A DNA stretch of 11,882 nt from contig CAJBLW010000479.1 in assembly GCA_903953985.1 (NCBI GenBank), positions 1-11,882 on the forward strand, given 5' to 3'. The DNA is from an uncultured Burkholderiales bacterium (lineage in GTDB: Bacteria; Pseudomonadota; Gammaproteobacteria; Burkholderiales; Burkholderiaceae_C). The notes under the pieces were generated by a model, which saw only the letters and a program-made list of their open reading frames with translations, ran no database searches and was not told where the DNA came from. Shown here in pieces: positions 1-6,275 of the stretch; the first letter of the stretch is position 1; every line of letters starts with the position of its first letter. A program made the translations under genes and the position numbers.

Positions 1-810
1 CCAGGCCATTTGCATCAACTCGTCGCGCAGGCGCTGCGCCAGCGCGGGGTCGTTGTCGGTCACCACCACCACCGACATGCCGGCGTTTTCAATGTCGGCA
101 TGCGGAAAACCGGTGAACACGCTGGCGCACAAAGCGCCTTCGGTCTCCATTTGCTGGGCGCGGGCCTGAATGGAGCGGTTGGGCTCGTCCAGCGAGCTTT
201 GCCGCATGATGTGCGGAATCATGGGCAAGCGGCCCCAAGCTGTGGTGGGCTGCGCCTGGCCCTTTAGCAGTTTGATCAAGGCCGAGCCCGCCCTCACGCC
301 GGTGCCGTACATGTCCACATGTGGGTAGGTCTGGTAGCCCGCCACGGTTTGCGCCAACTCGACCATGTCGGCATACACGTTGGCGTGCATGTCGTAGGCC
401 ACACCAATGGGCGTTTTGGGGTCGATGCCGCGGATGCGGCGCAGCAACTCGCCTTCACCGTCTTCGTGGCTTTGGCTCACCATGGCGCCGTGCAGGTCCA
501 GCAAGATGCCGTCAAAACCGCCGCGCGCCACGGCCTGCAAAATCGCCTGGCTCATGGCCTCGTAGGCCTCGTCAAACACCAGCCCGCTGGGCGCGGCGTG
601 CGCAGCCAGGGCCAGCTCGAACTCGGCCCCCGCTTGCTCGGCCAGGTCGATGAACGCCCCGGTGGCGGTGCCCGTGCCGCGAAACGCCGCAATGGCCGCC
701 TCGCCACGGGGTGGGGCTTCACCTGGGCCCAGCGCAAAGCGCTCCAAGTCGGTGGGCACCGGCGAGAAGGTGTTGGTCTCGTGCATCATCATCGCGATCA
801 GCAAACGCAT
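1..810 (-). CDS. M81 family metallopeptidase (MlrC-like), 3' end cut by window
   Basis: The reading frame is open from an ATG at 810 to the window edge, giving 270 residues of a protein that is usually about 490-510 long, so only the N-terminal half is here. Family-typical motifs are HETNTFSP (residues 10-17), DLHGAM (105-110) followed by the acidic stretch HEDGEGELL, DMHAN (140-144) and TYPHVDMYGTG (161-171). The family is named after MlrC of the microcystin-degradation cluster, a predicted zinc peptidase. Most members outside that cluster have unknown substrates, so a microcystin role should not be assumed. A GGAGG Shine-Dalgarno lies a few bases before the ATG. It diverges from a C45 hydrolase gene, and the pair suggests uptake or breakdown of an amide or small-peptide compound; that is inference. 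Confidence 0.88.
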   Translation of the reverse strand, partial: MRLLIAMMMHETNTFSPVPTDLERFALGPGEAPPRGEAAIAAFRGTGTATGAFIDLAEQAGAEFELALAAHAAPSGLVFDEAYEAMSQAILQAVARGGFDGILLDLHGAMVSQSHEDGEGELLRRIRGIDPKTPIGVAYDMHANVYADMVELAQTVAGYQTYPHVDMYGTGVRAGSALIKLLKGQAQPTTAWGRLPMIPHIMRQSSLDEPNRSIQARAQQMETEGALCASVFTGFPHADIENAGMSVVVVTDNDPALAQRLRDELMQMAW

Positions 811-983
811 AGGGCCTCCAGTTGAACAGCAGGCCATGATGGCCCTGAGACCCAGCCCCGCACAGTCACCGAGGTGCCAGCGCTGGCGAACATGTGCGTT
901 AGTCCGGATTGACGGGTCCGTCAGTCGGTAAGAGACTTGTTGTTGATTTGATTTTGTATTTCACGCCTTGATGGAGATAACGC
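811..983. promoter_or_regulatory. Divergent intergenic control region with three dyads
   Basis: This 173-base gap separates the divergent M81 and C45 genes, so both promoters must lie here. Three dyads are visible: GGCCAT-G-ATGGCC (832-844), the perfect 12-base palindrome GCCAGCGCTGGC (876-887), and TGACGG-GT-CCGTCA (910-923). A TTGACG hexamer at 909-914 resembles a rightward -35 element, but the hexamer 17 bases later (GAGACT) is a poor -10, so I do not assign a promoter firmly. The last 45 bases before the C45 gene are T-rich. A GGAG Shine-Dalgarno (973-976) serves the C45 ATG. Confidence 0.5.
910..923. promoter_or_regulatory. Candidate operator dyad TGACGG-GT-CCGTCA
   Basis: Six-base arms with a 2-base centre form a 14-base near-palindrome that overlaps a TTGACG hexamer. 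Its position about 60 bases before the C45 start codon suits a repressor or activator site. No regulator gene is adjacent in the window, and the protein that would bind is unknown. Confidence 0.35.
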
Positions 984-2189
984 ATGTTCCCTTGCATCGA
1001 CACGCTGCACGCCGCCTCAGCCCATGAGCGTGGCCAAATTTATGGCCAACAGGCCCAAGACCGCATCCAGCACAGCGTGGTCACGTATGCCCGGTTGTTT
1101 GCAGCCTGCGGCATTGACTGGGCCAGCGCTTGCGAGCGCGGCATGCGCTTTGAGCCGGTGATCGAGCGGGTCGACGCCGACCTGATGGCCGAACTGCGCG
1201 GCATGGCCCGGGGCAGCGGCCAGAGCTTGGGTAGCTTGATGGCGCTGAACTGCCGTACCGAAATCTTGCCGCCTACGTTTTTGACGGATGCTCCGCACCT
1301 GAAAGACGCTGCTTTGGCTGCCTCAGTCGCCAACCGCGCCGCAGGTCTGCCCGACTGGTTGGCCGACGCGCCCTGGGACGGCGCTTTGAAAGATGGCGAA
1401 TGTACCGCCATGGGCGTGACCGCCGCCGCCAGCCGCACAGGTCAAGCCTGGCTGGCGCAAAACTGGGACTGGATGGGCCGCCAGCGCGAAGCCCTGGTGC
1501 TGCTGCACACCCAGGGTCCGAGCGGCCAAAGCATCACCACCCTGACCGAGGCCGGCATGCTGGCCAAGATCGGCATCAACCAGTCGGGCTTTGCCTTGGG
1601 TTTGAACATCTTGCGTTCCAACCGAGACGGCAGCCGACTGGGTGTGCCGGTTCATGTGCTGCTGCGGCATTTGCTGGATTGCGATTCCGTGGCGCATGCC
1701 CGTGAGCGTTTGCAGGCTTTGCAGTCTGATCCGGGGCTGGGTTTTGGGGCTGCGTCCAACGTGCCCTGCGCCGACGCCGAGGGCCAGGCCGCCTGCTTTG
1801 AAGTCTCGCCCGCAGGCTGGGCCGAGGTCACGCCCACCCGCGGCGTGGTGGTGCACACCAACCATTTCGTGTGTGAGTCGCTGCTGGCCGAACAAGCCCC
1901 CATGGGCCCAGGTTTGTCGAGCCACAACCGCCTGAGCACTGCCGGGCAATACGCTTTAAAAAACCCCATCGGTCAAGCCGATCTGGAGCGCTTCTTGCGT
2001 GACGAGTCCGATGGCTTTTTGTCCATCTGCCGCAGCCCCGACCCCAGCGTGCCGCCCGAAAGCCGGGTTGAAAGCGTGGCCGGCATCGTCATGCACACCC
2101 AGCCTCCGGCCATGTGGGTGGCCTGCGATGTGCCCAGCCGCGTGGCGTTTGAATCGGTGCCACTGGCCAGGGCATCCGTGCCCGCCTGA
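984..2189 (+). CDS. C45 family autoproteolytic acyltransferase/hydrolase
   Basis: The 401-residue protein resembles the acyl-CoA:6-aminopenicillanate acyltransferase (C45, Ntn-hydrolase) family. Members cleave themselves to expose an N-terminal cysteine that then attacks an amide bond. The probable nucleophile is Cys140 in DGECTAMGV. It is followed by the conserved QNWDW block (159-163), the GINQSGFALGLN segment (197-208), ASNVPCADAEGQAACFEV (257-273) and VHTNHF (290-295). Residues 1-139 would be the alpha subunit and 140-401 the beta subunit. There is no signal peptide, so a cytoplasmic enzyme is expected. The ATG at 984 has GGAG seven bases upstream. The family includes acyltransferases and amidases of varied substrate, so the substrate here cannot be read from sequence. 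It is divergent from the M81 gene and convergent with the small gene ending at 2206. Confidence 0.87.
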   Translation: MFPCIDTLHAASAHERGQIYGQQAQDRIQHSVVTYARLFAACGIDWASACERGMRFEPVIERVDADLMAELRGMARGSGQSLGSLMALNCRTEILPPTFLTDAPHLKDAALAASVANRAAGLPDWLADAPWDGALKDGECTAMGVTAAASRTGQAWLAQNWDWMGRQREALVLLHTQGPSGQSITTLTEAGMLAKIGINQSGFALGLNILRSNRDGSRLGVPVHVLLRHLLDCDSVAHARERLQALQSDPGLGFGAASNVPCADAEGQAACFEVSPAGWAEVTPTRGVVVHTNHFVCESLLAEQAPMGPGLSSHNRLSTAGQYALKNPIGQADLERFLRDESDGFLSICRSPDPSVPPESRVESVAGIVMHTQPPAMWVACDVPSRVAFESVPLARASVPA

Positions 2190-2197
2190 TCCCGCTG

Positions 2198-2217
2198 TTG
2201 GGCGCTCAGGCGCCCAA
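2198..2217. terminator. Hairpin between convergent genes, possible bidirectional terminator
   Basis: TTGGGCGC (2198-2205) and GCGCCCAA (2210-2217) form a perfect 8-base stem with the 4-base loop TCAG. It sits 8 bases past the C45 stop codon, and the stop codon of the leftward gene (2206-2208) lies in the loop. There is no T-tract on either side, so it is not a standard intrinsic terminator. It may stop or stabilise the 3' ends of both convergent transcripts. Confidence 0.45.
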
Positions 2218-2580
2218 GTGCCGCACCACGTCCGAAATGCGCATGCCCAGCTGCAGGCCTTGCGCCAGCGCCAGCGCGTTCAGGCCATTGACCACGCCGT
2301 TGTCCAGCCCGTCTTGCGCCTCGCCAATGCGCGCCGAGGTGTGGGCATACAAAATCGCCAGTACGCCCACCGCCTGCAATTCATGCAGCGCCACGCGGCC
2401 GGCATCGTCCTTGCCGCCACCGGCGTCGTTGAAGGCTACAGCGAAAGGCTTGTAGGTTTGTGAGGTCACAAAATGTGAGGCCGACAAGCCCCCGTGCGAG
2501 CCTGACACGATCACGGTGTCTGCATGGCTGGCGTTGACCAACGCAATCGAATCCAGCACAACCAGGGTGCGCTGCGTCAC
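2206..2580 (-). CDS. Conserved protein of unknown function, coupled to transglutaminase-like gene
   Basis: This 124-residue protein starts with GTG at 2580, and that GTG overlaps the TGA of the upstream transglutaminase gene by four bases (GTGA). There is no good separate Shine-Dalgarno, so translational coupling is likely. I do not recognise a named family. The sequence looks like an alpha/beta fold with glycine-rich turns: VIVSGSHGGLSASH (23-36), FNDAGGGKDDAG (50-61), HTSARIGEAQD (80-90), then an alanine/leucine-rich C-terminal helix region. The SGSHGG, NDAG.GKD and HTSARIG blocks look like an active or binding site, with three histidines nearby. There is no signal peptide or membrane segment. 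The tight linkage suggests it acts with the transglutaminase-like protein; the function is unknown. Confidence 0.8.
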   Translation of the reverse strand: MTQRTLVVLDSIALVNASHADTVIVSGSHGGLSASHFVTSQTYKPFAVAFNDAGGGKDDAGRVALHELQAVGVLAILYAHTSARIGEAQDGLDNGVVNGLNALALAQGLQLGMRISDVVRHLGA

Positions 2581-3254
2581 CGTGTTTCCCTCGCCACATC
2601 CTGCTCGAAGTTGGCTTCCTTCAAGGGGGCTTTTTCGGCCATCCAGCCGCTGTAGACGGTTTGGAAATCCGCCACGATTTGCGCCAGCGGCATGTCGTCG
2701 AATGTGCCGCGCTGGTTCACGTACTCCATGTGCCGGTTACCGGCCTTGTCAAAGGGGTGGTAAATCGAATCGTTTCGACCATCAAATTCCAGCGGCAGCA
2801 GACCGAATTTGTCGCACAACTCGATGTTGAAGGCGGGCGTGGCCTTGACCCATTGCCCGTCCAGCCAAATGTCGGCATAGCCGTGCCAGATGAACACATC
2901 GGTCTGCATGGTCTGGCGCAAGCGCTCGGTGCTCAGGTGGTTGCGCACATCGGCATAACCCAGCCGGGCATGCAGGCCTGCGGCGCGGCAGGCGGTGGCC
3001 ATCAGCGCCGCTTTGGGCACGCACCAGCCCGAGCCTTGGGCAATCACCGAGCTGGCGCGCATGCCTTCGGTGGACAGCTCGATGCGGTAAGGGTCGTAAC
3101 GAAACCGGTCGCGCACCGCCAGGTACAGCGACACCGCACGTTCACGGTCGGTGGCGCCTTGCGCATGCTGGCGCGCCAAGGCGATCACCTCGGGGTGGTC
3201 GCTGTCGATCAGGGCCGTAGCGGCCAGGGTGGCGGGGGAGGGCAGGTCGGTCAT
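2577..3254 (-). CDS. Transglutaminase-like (papain-fold) domain protein
   Basis: The ATG at 3254 gives 225 residues; a GTG at 3263 would add three. Neither has a clear Shine-Dalgarno. Residues 33-145 match the bacterial transglutaminase-like core: the catalytic-type Cys78 in GSGWCVPKAALM, the stretch CRAAGLHARLGYADV behind it, then His124 in WHGYADIWLDGQWVKATPAFN. In classical members an Asp follows the His in a W-V-x-x-D-P-T context; here that place reads ATPAF with Thr139, so the third triad residue is different or supplied elsewhere. The C-terminal part (LEFDGRNDSIYHPFD, HMEYVNQRGTFDD) looks like a conserved extension of this subfamily. Such proteins may be proteases, amidases or crosslinking enzymes; the substrate is unknown. 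It shares an operon with the downstream small gene and diverges from the MBL-fold gene. Confidence 0.85.
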   Translation of the reverse strand: MTDLPSPATLAATALIDSDHPEVIALARQHAQGATDRERAVSLYLAVRDRFRYDPYRIELSTEGMRASSVIAQGSGWCVPKAALMATACRAAGLHARLGYADVRNHLSTERLRQTMQTDVFIWHGYADIWLDGQWVKATPAFNIELCDKFGLLPLEFDGRNDSIYHPFDKAGNRHMEYVNQRGTFDDMPLAQIVADFQTVYSGWMAEKAPLKEANFEQDVARETR

Positions 3255-3275
3255 GAGGTTCACTGTAGCGCGTGT

Positions 3276-3306
3276 GCCAGCGCGGGGCTGTCACGCTGGC
3301 TATAGT
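3276..3306 (+). promoter_or_regulatory. Dyad plus TATAGT -10 candidate before MBL-fold gene
   Basis: GCCAGCG (3276-3282) and CGCTGGC (3294-3300) form 7-base inverted arms around an 11-base centre, directly followed by TATAGT (3301-3306), a good -10 hexamer. No matching -35 lies 16-18 bases upstream; the dyad occupies that place, as expected for an activator or repressor site. The arms match the palindrome at 876-887. Orientation suits the gene at 3351, but the dyad also lies just upstream of the leftward transglutaminase-like gene. Confidence 0.35.
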
Positions 3307-3350
3307 GGCTCGTCGTGCCCTGGATGGGGCGCAGTTCAGGAAAGGCCTTC

Positions 3351-4244
3351 ATGGCGTCGGTGTTGAATTTCGGAGCGGTGCGTGTGCACTTGGGCGAAAA
3401 ATCGGGCAAATACCCCGACGGCAACCAGCTGATCGTGCAGGGCGCTGACATGCGCGTGGCCTTTGACACGCCCGAGGTGGCCAACCGCATTGGCCCCGAG
3501 CTGGACACAGTGGACCTGGTCATCCTGGGCCATGTGCACGAAGACCACATGGCGGGCTTGCACCGCCTGCCCCACGCCCCTGTCCAGGTGCACGAGGCCG
3601 ACTTGGCCGCTGCCCAGTCGTGGGACGGCATGTGCCGCCACTACGGCTACCCGCCAGACGTATTGGACGCGATGCTGGCCATCGTGCAAAAGGATTTTCA
3701 TTACCAGCCCCGGCCCGACGCCACCGGCTACAGCGACGGCGCGGTCTGGGACTTGGGCGGCGGTGTGCGCGTGCGGGCGCACCACCTGCCGGGCCACACG
3801 GCGGGGCACTGCGCCCTGGTGGTCGAGAGCGAGGGCCTGGCTTTTATTGGCGACATCGACTTGAGCGGCTTTGGCCCGTACTACGGCGACGCCACCTCCA
3901 ACCTGAGCGACTTCCGACAGACTTTGAAGACAGTGGCCAAATTAGACGCCCGCATCTGGGCCACATCGCACCACAAGGCGGTCATCACCGACCGGGCGCA
4001 GTTCTTGGACCATCTGGCGCGCTTTGCCAGCAAGATAGACGAGCGCAGCGCGCTGTTGCTGGGCTACCTGCAAAGCCCGCAAAGCCTGGACGAGCTGGTT
4101 GACCGCCGCCTGTTGTACCCGCAAGGCTACGACGTGCCCTTTGTGCCCTGCGCCGAGCGCAACGCCATCGGCATGCACTTGGATGAACTGCTGGCGCAGG
4201 GGCAAATTGCCCGTCAAGGCGACGGCCGTTATGTGGCCCTGTGA
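3351..4244 (+). CDS. MBL-fold metallo-hydrolase (glyoxalase II-like superfamily)
   Basis: The ATG at 3351 has AGGAAAGG upstream at proper spacing and gives 297 residues; an in-frame GTG at 3315 is less likely. Metal-site motifs are complete: HVHEDH (His61, His63, Asp65, His66), PGHTAGH with His149, GDIDLSGFG with Asp168, and TSHHKAV with His207/208. This is the two-metal centre of the metallo-beta-lactamase superfamily, and it should be a hydrolase of a thioester, lactone or phosphoester. Residues 210-297 form a helical C-terminal extension with a winged-helix-like look (ALLLGYLQSPQSLDELVDRR... MHLDELLAQGQIAR), as in LACTB2-like hydrolases. There is no signal peptide. The hydratase gene lies 117 bases downstream in the same direction and may be co-transcribed. 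Substrate unknown. Confidence 0.88.
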   Translation: MASVLNFGAVRVHLGEKSGKYPDGNQLIVQGADMRVAFDTPEVANRIGPELDTVDLVILGHVHEDHMAGLHRLPHAPVQVHEADLAAAQSWDGMCRHYGYPPDVLDAMLAIVQKDFHYQPRPDATGYSDGAVWDLGGGVRVRAHHLPGHTAGHCALVVESEGLAFIGDIDLSGFGPYYGDATSNLSDFRQTLKTVAKLDARIWATSHHKAVITDRAQFLDHLARFASKIDERSALLLGYLQSPQSLDELVDRRLLYPQGYDVPFVPCAERNAIGMHLDELLAQGQIARQGDGRYVAL

Positions 4245-4276
4245 GTCCACCCGCAGCCACGGCGATGAAGCCGAGG

Positions 4277-4296
4277 GCTGCAAGGCTTTTTGCAGC
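4277..4296 (+). other. Hairpin between MBL-fold and hydratase genes
   Basis: GCTGCAA (4277-4283) and TTGCAGC (4290-4296) form a perfect 7-base stem with a 6-base loop, 32 bases after the MBL-fold stop. No T-tract follows, so read-through into the hydratase gene is expected. It may be an mRNA processing or stability element, or chance. Confidence 0.3.
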
Positions 4297-4361
4297 GCTG
4301 ACGCAGCACGCGCTTGGCCGGTAAGCCTCTGTCTATTTCACTTTTCATCAGGAGACACCCC

Positions 4362-5177
4362 ATGACCCCCGAACAACTCTTGCAGCACCACGACCAAGCC
4401 CTTTTGTGGGGCCAGGCCCCCGGCGTGGTGGGCGGCTCCGACACGGCTGCGGCTTACCAAAAAGCCCTGGCCGTGCGCCAGTTGCGCCAGCAGCGCGGCG
4501 AAGTGCCCAAGGGCTACAAGATCGGTTTCACCAACCGCACGCTGTGGCAGCGCTACGAAGTGTTCGGTCCCATGTGGGGCACGGTCTGGAACACCGGCTT
4601 CAGCTTGGCCGAGCCCACCGCATCGGGCACTGCCGAGGGCAACATCGACCTGACCCACACCTGCCAGCCCCGGCTGGAGCCTGAAATCGTCTTTGGCATG
4701 AAGGCCACCCCCCCAGCCAACGCCAGCCTGCAGCAGTTGTTTGAAGCCATCGACTGGATCGCACCGGGGTTTGAAGTCGTGCAGTCGCACTGCCTCGACT
4801 GGAAGTTCACCGCCACCGACACCATGGCTGACAGCGGCTTGCACGCCCGCCTGTTGGTGGGCCAGCGCCTGCCTGTTCAACAGCTGGCCGCCGATGCGCA
4901 GGCCCTGCACACCTTGCTGTCGCAGGCCCAGGTCACGCTGTTCAAAAACGGCCAGGCGGTGGAGCAGGGCAGTGGCACCAACGTGCTCGACAGCCCGCTC
5001 AACGCCTTGCACCACTTTTTGAAAGAGCTGCGGCAATGCCCCGGTGCGGTGGACTTGCAAGCGGGCGATGTGATCACCACCGGTACCTGGACCGATGCCT
5101 GGCCGCTGCAGGTGGGTGAAAGCTGGCGCGCCGAGTTTTCTGCGCCGTTGGGCAGCCTGAGTGTCCGCATGCGCTGA
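4362..5177 (+). CDS. 2-keto-4-pentenoate hydratase/FAH-family protein
   Basis: The ATG at 4362 follows a GGAGA Shine-Dalgarno and gives 271 residues, the usual length for the hydratase branch (MhpD, XylJ, HpaH) of the fumarylacetoacetate hydrolase superfamily. Visible family features are GYKIGFTNRT (51-60), the metal-binding EPEIVFGM (106-113, Glu106 and Glu108), the third acidic ligand in PGFEVV (Glu138), the FTATDTMADSGLHARLL stretch (149-165) and the C-terminal GDVITTGTWTDAWPL (235-249). Family members add water to 2-hydroxypenta-2,4-dienoates, or decarboxylate or hydrolyse related 2-oxo acids, in meta-cleavage pathways of aromatics. The exact substrate cannot be told. The LigJ-type gene 6 kb away makes an aromatic-acid role plausible. 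It follows the MBL-fold gene by 117 bases. Confidence 0.87.
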   Translation: MTPEQLLQHHDQALLWGQAPGVVGGSDTAAAYQKALAVRQLRQQRGEVPKGYKIGFTNRTLWQRYEVFGPMWGTVWNTGFSLAEPTASGTAEGNIDLTHTCQPRLEPEIVFGMKATPPANASLQQLFEAIDWIAPGFEVVQSHCLDWKFTATDTMADSGLHARLLVGQRLPVQQLAADAQALHTLLSQAQVTLFKNGQAVEQGSGTNVLDSPLNALHHFLKELRQCPGAVDLQAGDVITTGTWTDAWPLQVGESWRAEFSAPLGSLSVRMR

Positions 5178-5213
5178 TGGCTTAGCACAGGGCGTGCGAC
5201 GAGGCCGGGGCAT

Positions 5214-5244
5214 AAAAAAAGCCCCGAACCGCAAAGCCCGGGGC
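5214..5244 (-). terminator. Leftward intrinsic terminator with 7-T tract
   Basis: Read on the minus strand, GCCCCG (5244-5239), a 12-base loop and CGGGGC (5226-5221) are followed directly by seven T (5220-5214). This is a textbook rho-independent terminator for leftward transcription. On the plus strand no T-tract follows the hairpin, so it does not properly terminate the hydratase gene. A third arm, CGGGGC at 5206-5211, can pair with the shared GCCCCG at 5221-5226 instead, so two exclusive hairpins are possible. No leftward gene is visible upstream of it in the window. Confidence 0.72.
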
Positions 5245-5280
5245 GTCAATCAATAAAAATGTCAGGCAACTGCAAAAAGC

Positions 5281-5310
5281 GTGACGGGCTCAGTATACTG
5301 TAAATATAAA
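5281..5310 (+). promoter_or_regulatory. Candidate cho promoter overlapped by LexA site
   Basis: Two overlapping readings are possible: GTGACG (5281-5286) with TATAAA (5305-5310) at an 18-base spacing, or TATACT at 5294-5299 as -10 with a weak -35 near 5271. In either case the LexA operator covers the -10 region, the usual arrangement for SOS repression. Confidence 0.5.
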
Positions 5311-5313
5311 CAG
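5298..5313 (+). promoter_or_regulatory. LexA operator (SOS box)
   Basis: The sequence is CTGT (5298-5301), eight A/T bases, ACAG (5310-5313), a perfect match to the CTGT-N8-ACAG LexA consensus of gamma- and betaproteobacteria. The symmetry extends outward to 7-base arms ATACTGT and ACAGTAT (5295-5316). It ends 38 bases before the cho start codon, and cho is a LexA-controlled gene in E. coli, so site and gene support one another. Confidence 0.9.
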
Positions 5314-5351
5314 TATTCTGCAGCTTCGATCTGATCCAACCATCACCCACC

Positions 5352-6221
5352 ATGCCCTTGCCACGCCGCCGTCGAGATGACTTTGAAGACAGCCGGGTCT
5401 ACGAATACCCGCAGCACCTGCGCCAAGCCATCGAAGACGCGCCTACCGGGGCAGGTGTCTACACCTTCCACGGCCAGGAAGGCGACTTGCCGCTGTACAT
5501 CGGCAAAAGCATCAACATCCGCGCGCGACTGCTGTCGCACCTGCGCACGCCCGACGAGGCCCGCATGCTGCGCCAGACCCAGCGCATCAGCCACATCCGC
5601 ACGGCGGGCGAGATCGGCGCGCTGTTGCTGGAGGCGCAAATGATCAAGGCCCAGCACCCCCTGTACAACCAGAAACTGCGCCGAAACCAACAGTTGTGCA
5701 GCCTGCAACTGACGGGCGAGGTGCCGCAAGTGGTCTATGCACGAGACGTCGACTTTGCCAACCAGCCCGAGCTGTATGGCCTGTACGCCAGCCGCCACGC
5801 CGCATTGGATGCCCTGCGCGCCATTGCCGACCAAAACAAGCTGTGTCACGGCCCGCTGGGCCTGGAAAAACTGCCTCCCGGCAAAGCCTGTTTCAGGGCT
5901 GCGATCCGCCAATGCGCGGGCGTGTGTCGGGGCGACGAAACCCCCGAGGCGCACCGCGAGCGCTTGTTCAGCAGCCTGCTGGCGCTGCGCGTGGAATGCT
6001 GGCCTTACCCGGGCGCGGTGGGTTTGGTCGAGCGCGATGCCGAACTCACCCAAATCCACGTCGTCAAGCACTGGTGCTATCTGGGCAGCGCCCCCAACCC
6101 CGAAGCGGCCCGCCAATTGAGCCAAACGGCCAAGCAATTGGCCGCCAACTTTGACGCCGACGGCTACAAAATTTTGTGCCGCCCGGTGCTCACGGGGAGT
6201 CTGGAGATGGTGGTGTTGTGA
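5352..6221 (+). CDS. cho: Excinuclease Cho (UvrC homologue), SOS-induced
   Basis: Cho is a GIY-YIG nuclease that makes the 3' incision in UvrAB-mediated nucleotide excision repair, useful on bulky lesions that UvrC handles poorly. The 289-residue protein has the N-terminal GIY-YIG domain (about 30-110): GVYTF with Tyr37, LYIGKS with Tyr49, INIRARLLSHLRTPDEA, and Glu94 in GALLLEAQMIK. Next comes a UvrC-type cysteine set, Cys165, Cys180, Cys188 and Cys192 (C-x14-C-x7-C-x3-C), where UvrC binds an iron-sulfur cluster. The ending DGYKILCRPVLTGS is like E. coli Cho as I recall it. The protein lacks UvrC's C-terminal RNase H-like and HhH domains, as expected for Cho. The ATG at 5352 has no clear Shine-Dalgarno. 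A LexA operator lies just upstream. Confidence 0.94.
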   Translation: MPLPRRRRDDFEDSRVYEYPQHLRQAIEDAPTGAGVYTFHGQEGDLPLYIGKSINIRARLLSHLRTPDEARMLRQTQRISHIRTAGEIGALLLEAQMIKAQHPLYNQKLRRNQQLCSLQLTGEVPQVVYARDVDFANQPELYGLYASRHAALDALRAIADQNKLCHGPLGLEKLPPGKACFRAAIRQCAGVCRGDETPEAHRERLFSSLLALRVECWPYPGAVGLVERDAELTQIHVVKHWCYLGSAPNPEAARQLSQTAKQLAANFDADGYKILCRPVLTGSLEMVVL

Positions 6222-6234
6222 AGCACCACACTTC

Positions 6235-6254
6235 CTCAATAAGCGCTTATTGAG
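6235..6254. promoter_or_regulatory. Perfect 20-base palindrome in cho-PNPOx gap
   Basis: CTCAATAAGC followed directly by its reverse complement GCTTATTGAG gives a perfect 20-base dyad, beginning 14 bases after the cho stop and ending 21 bases before the next ATG. A second perfect palindrome, CTTGATCAAG, follows at 6256-6265. As RNA the first could fold only with a strained loop, and no T-tract follows, so an operator for a dimeric regulator of the 6276 gene is as likely as a terminator for cho. Confidence 0.45.
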
Positions 6255-6275
6255 CCTTGATCAAGCCACTAAACC

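Noticed and set aside
319..825. Rightward 168-codon frame at the left edge
   Set aside because: It is antisense to the M81 gene, whose motifs are unmistakable, and rich in His, Gly and Val as expected for a shadow frame.
3315..3350. GTG start at 3315 for the MBL-fold protein
   Set aside because: The ATG at 3351 has a well-placed AGGAAAGG and begins where family similarity begins.
4338..5249. Long leftward frame opposite the hydratase gene, which could have explained the leftward terminator
   Set aside because: It is an antisense shadow; its stop codon is far past the terminator and the terminator lies within the frame, so it cannot be the terminator's gene.
5343..6239. Long leftward frame of about 298 codons opposite cho
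   Set aside because: It is the antisense shadow of a clear cho gene in GC-rich DNA; its translation is low-complexity in Ala, Gln and Arg.
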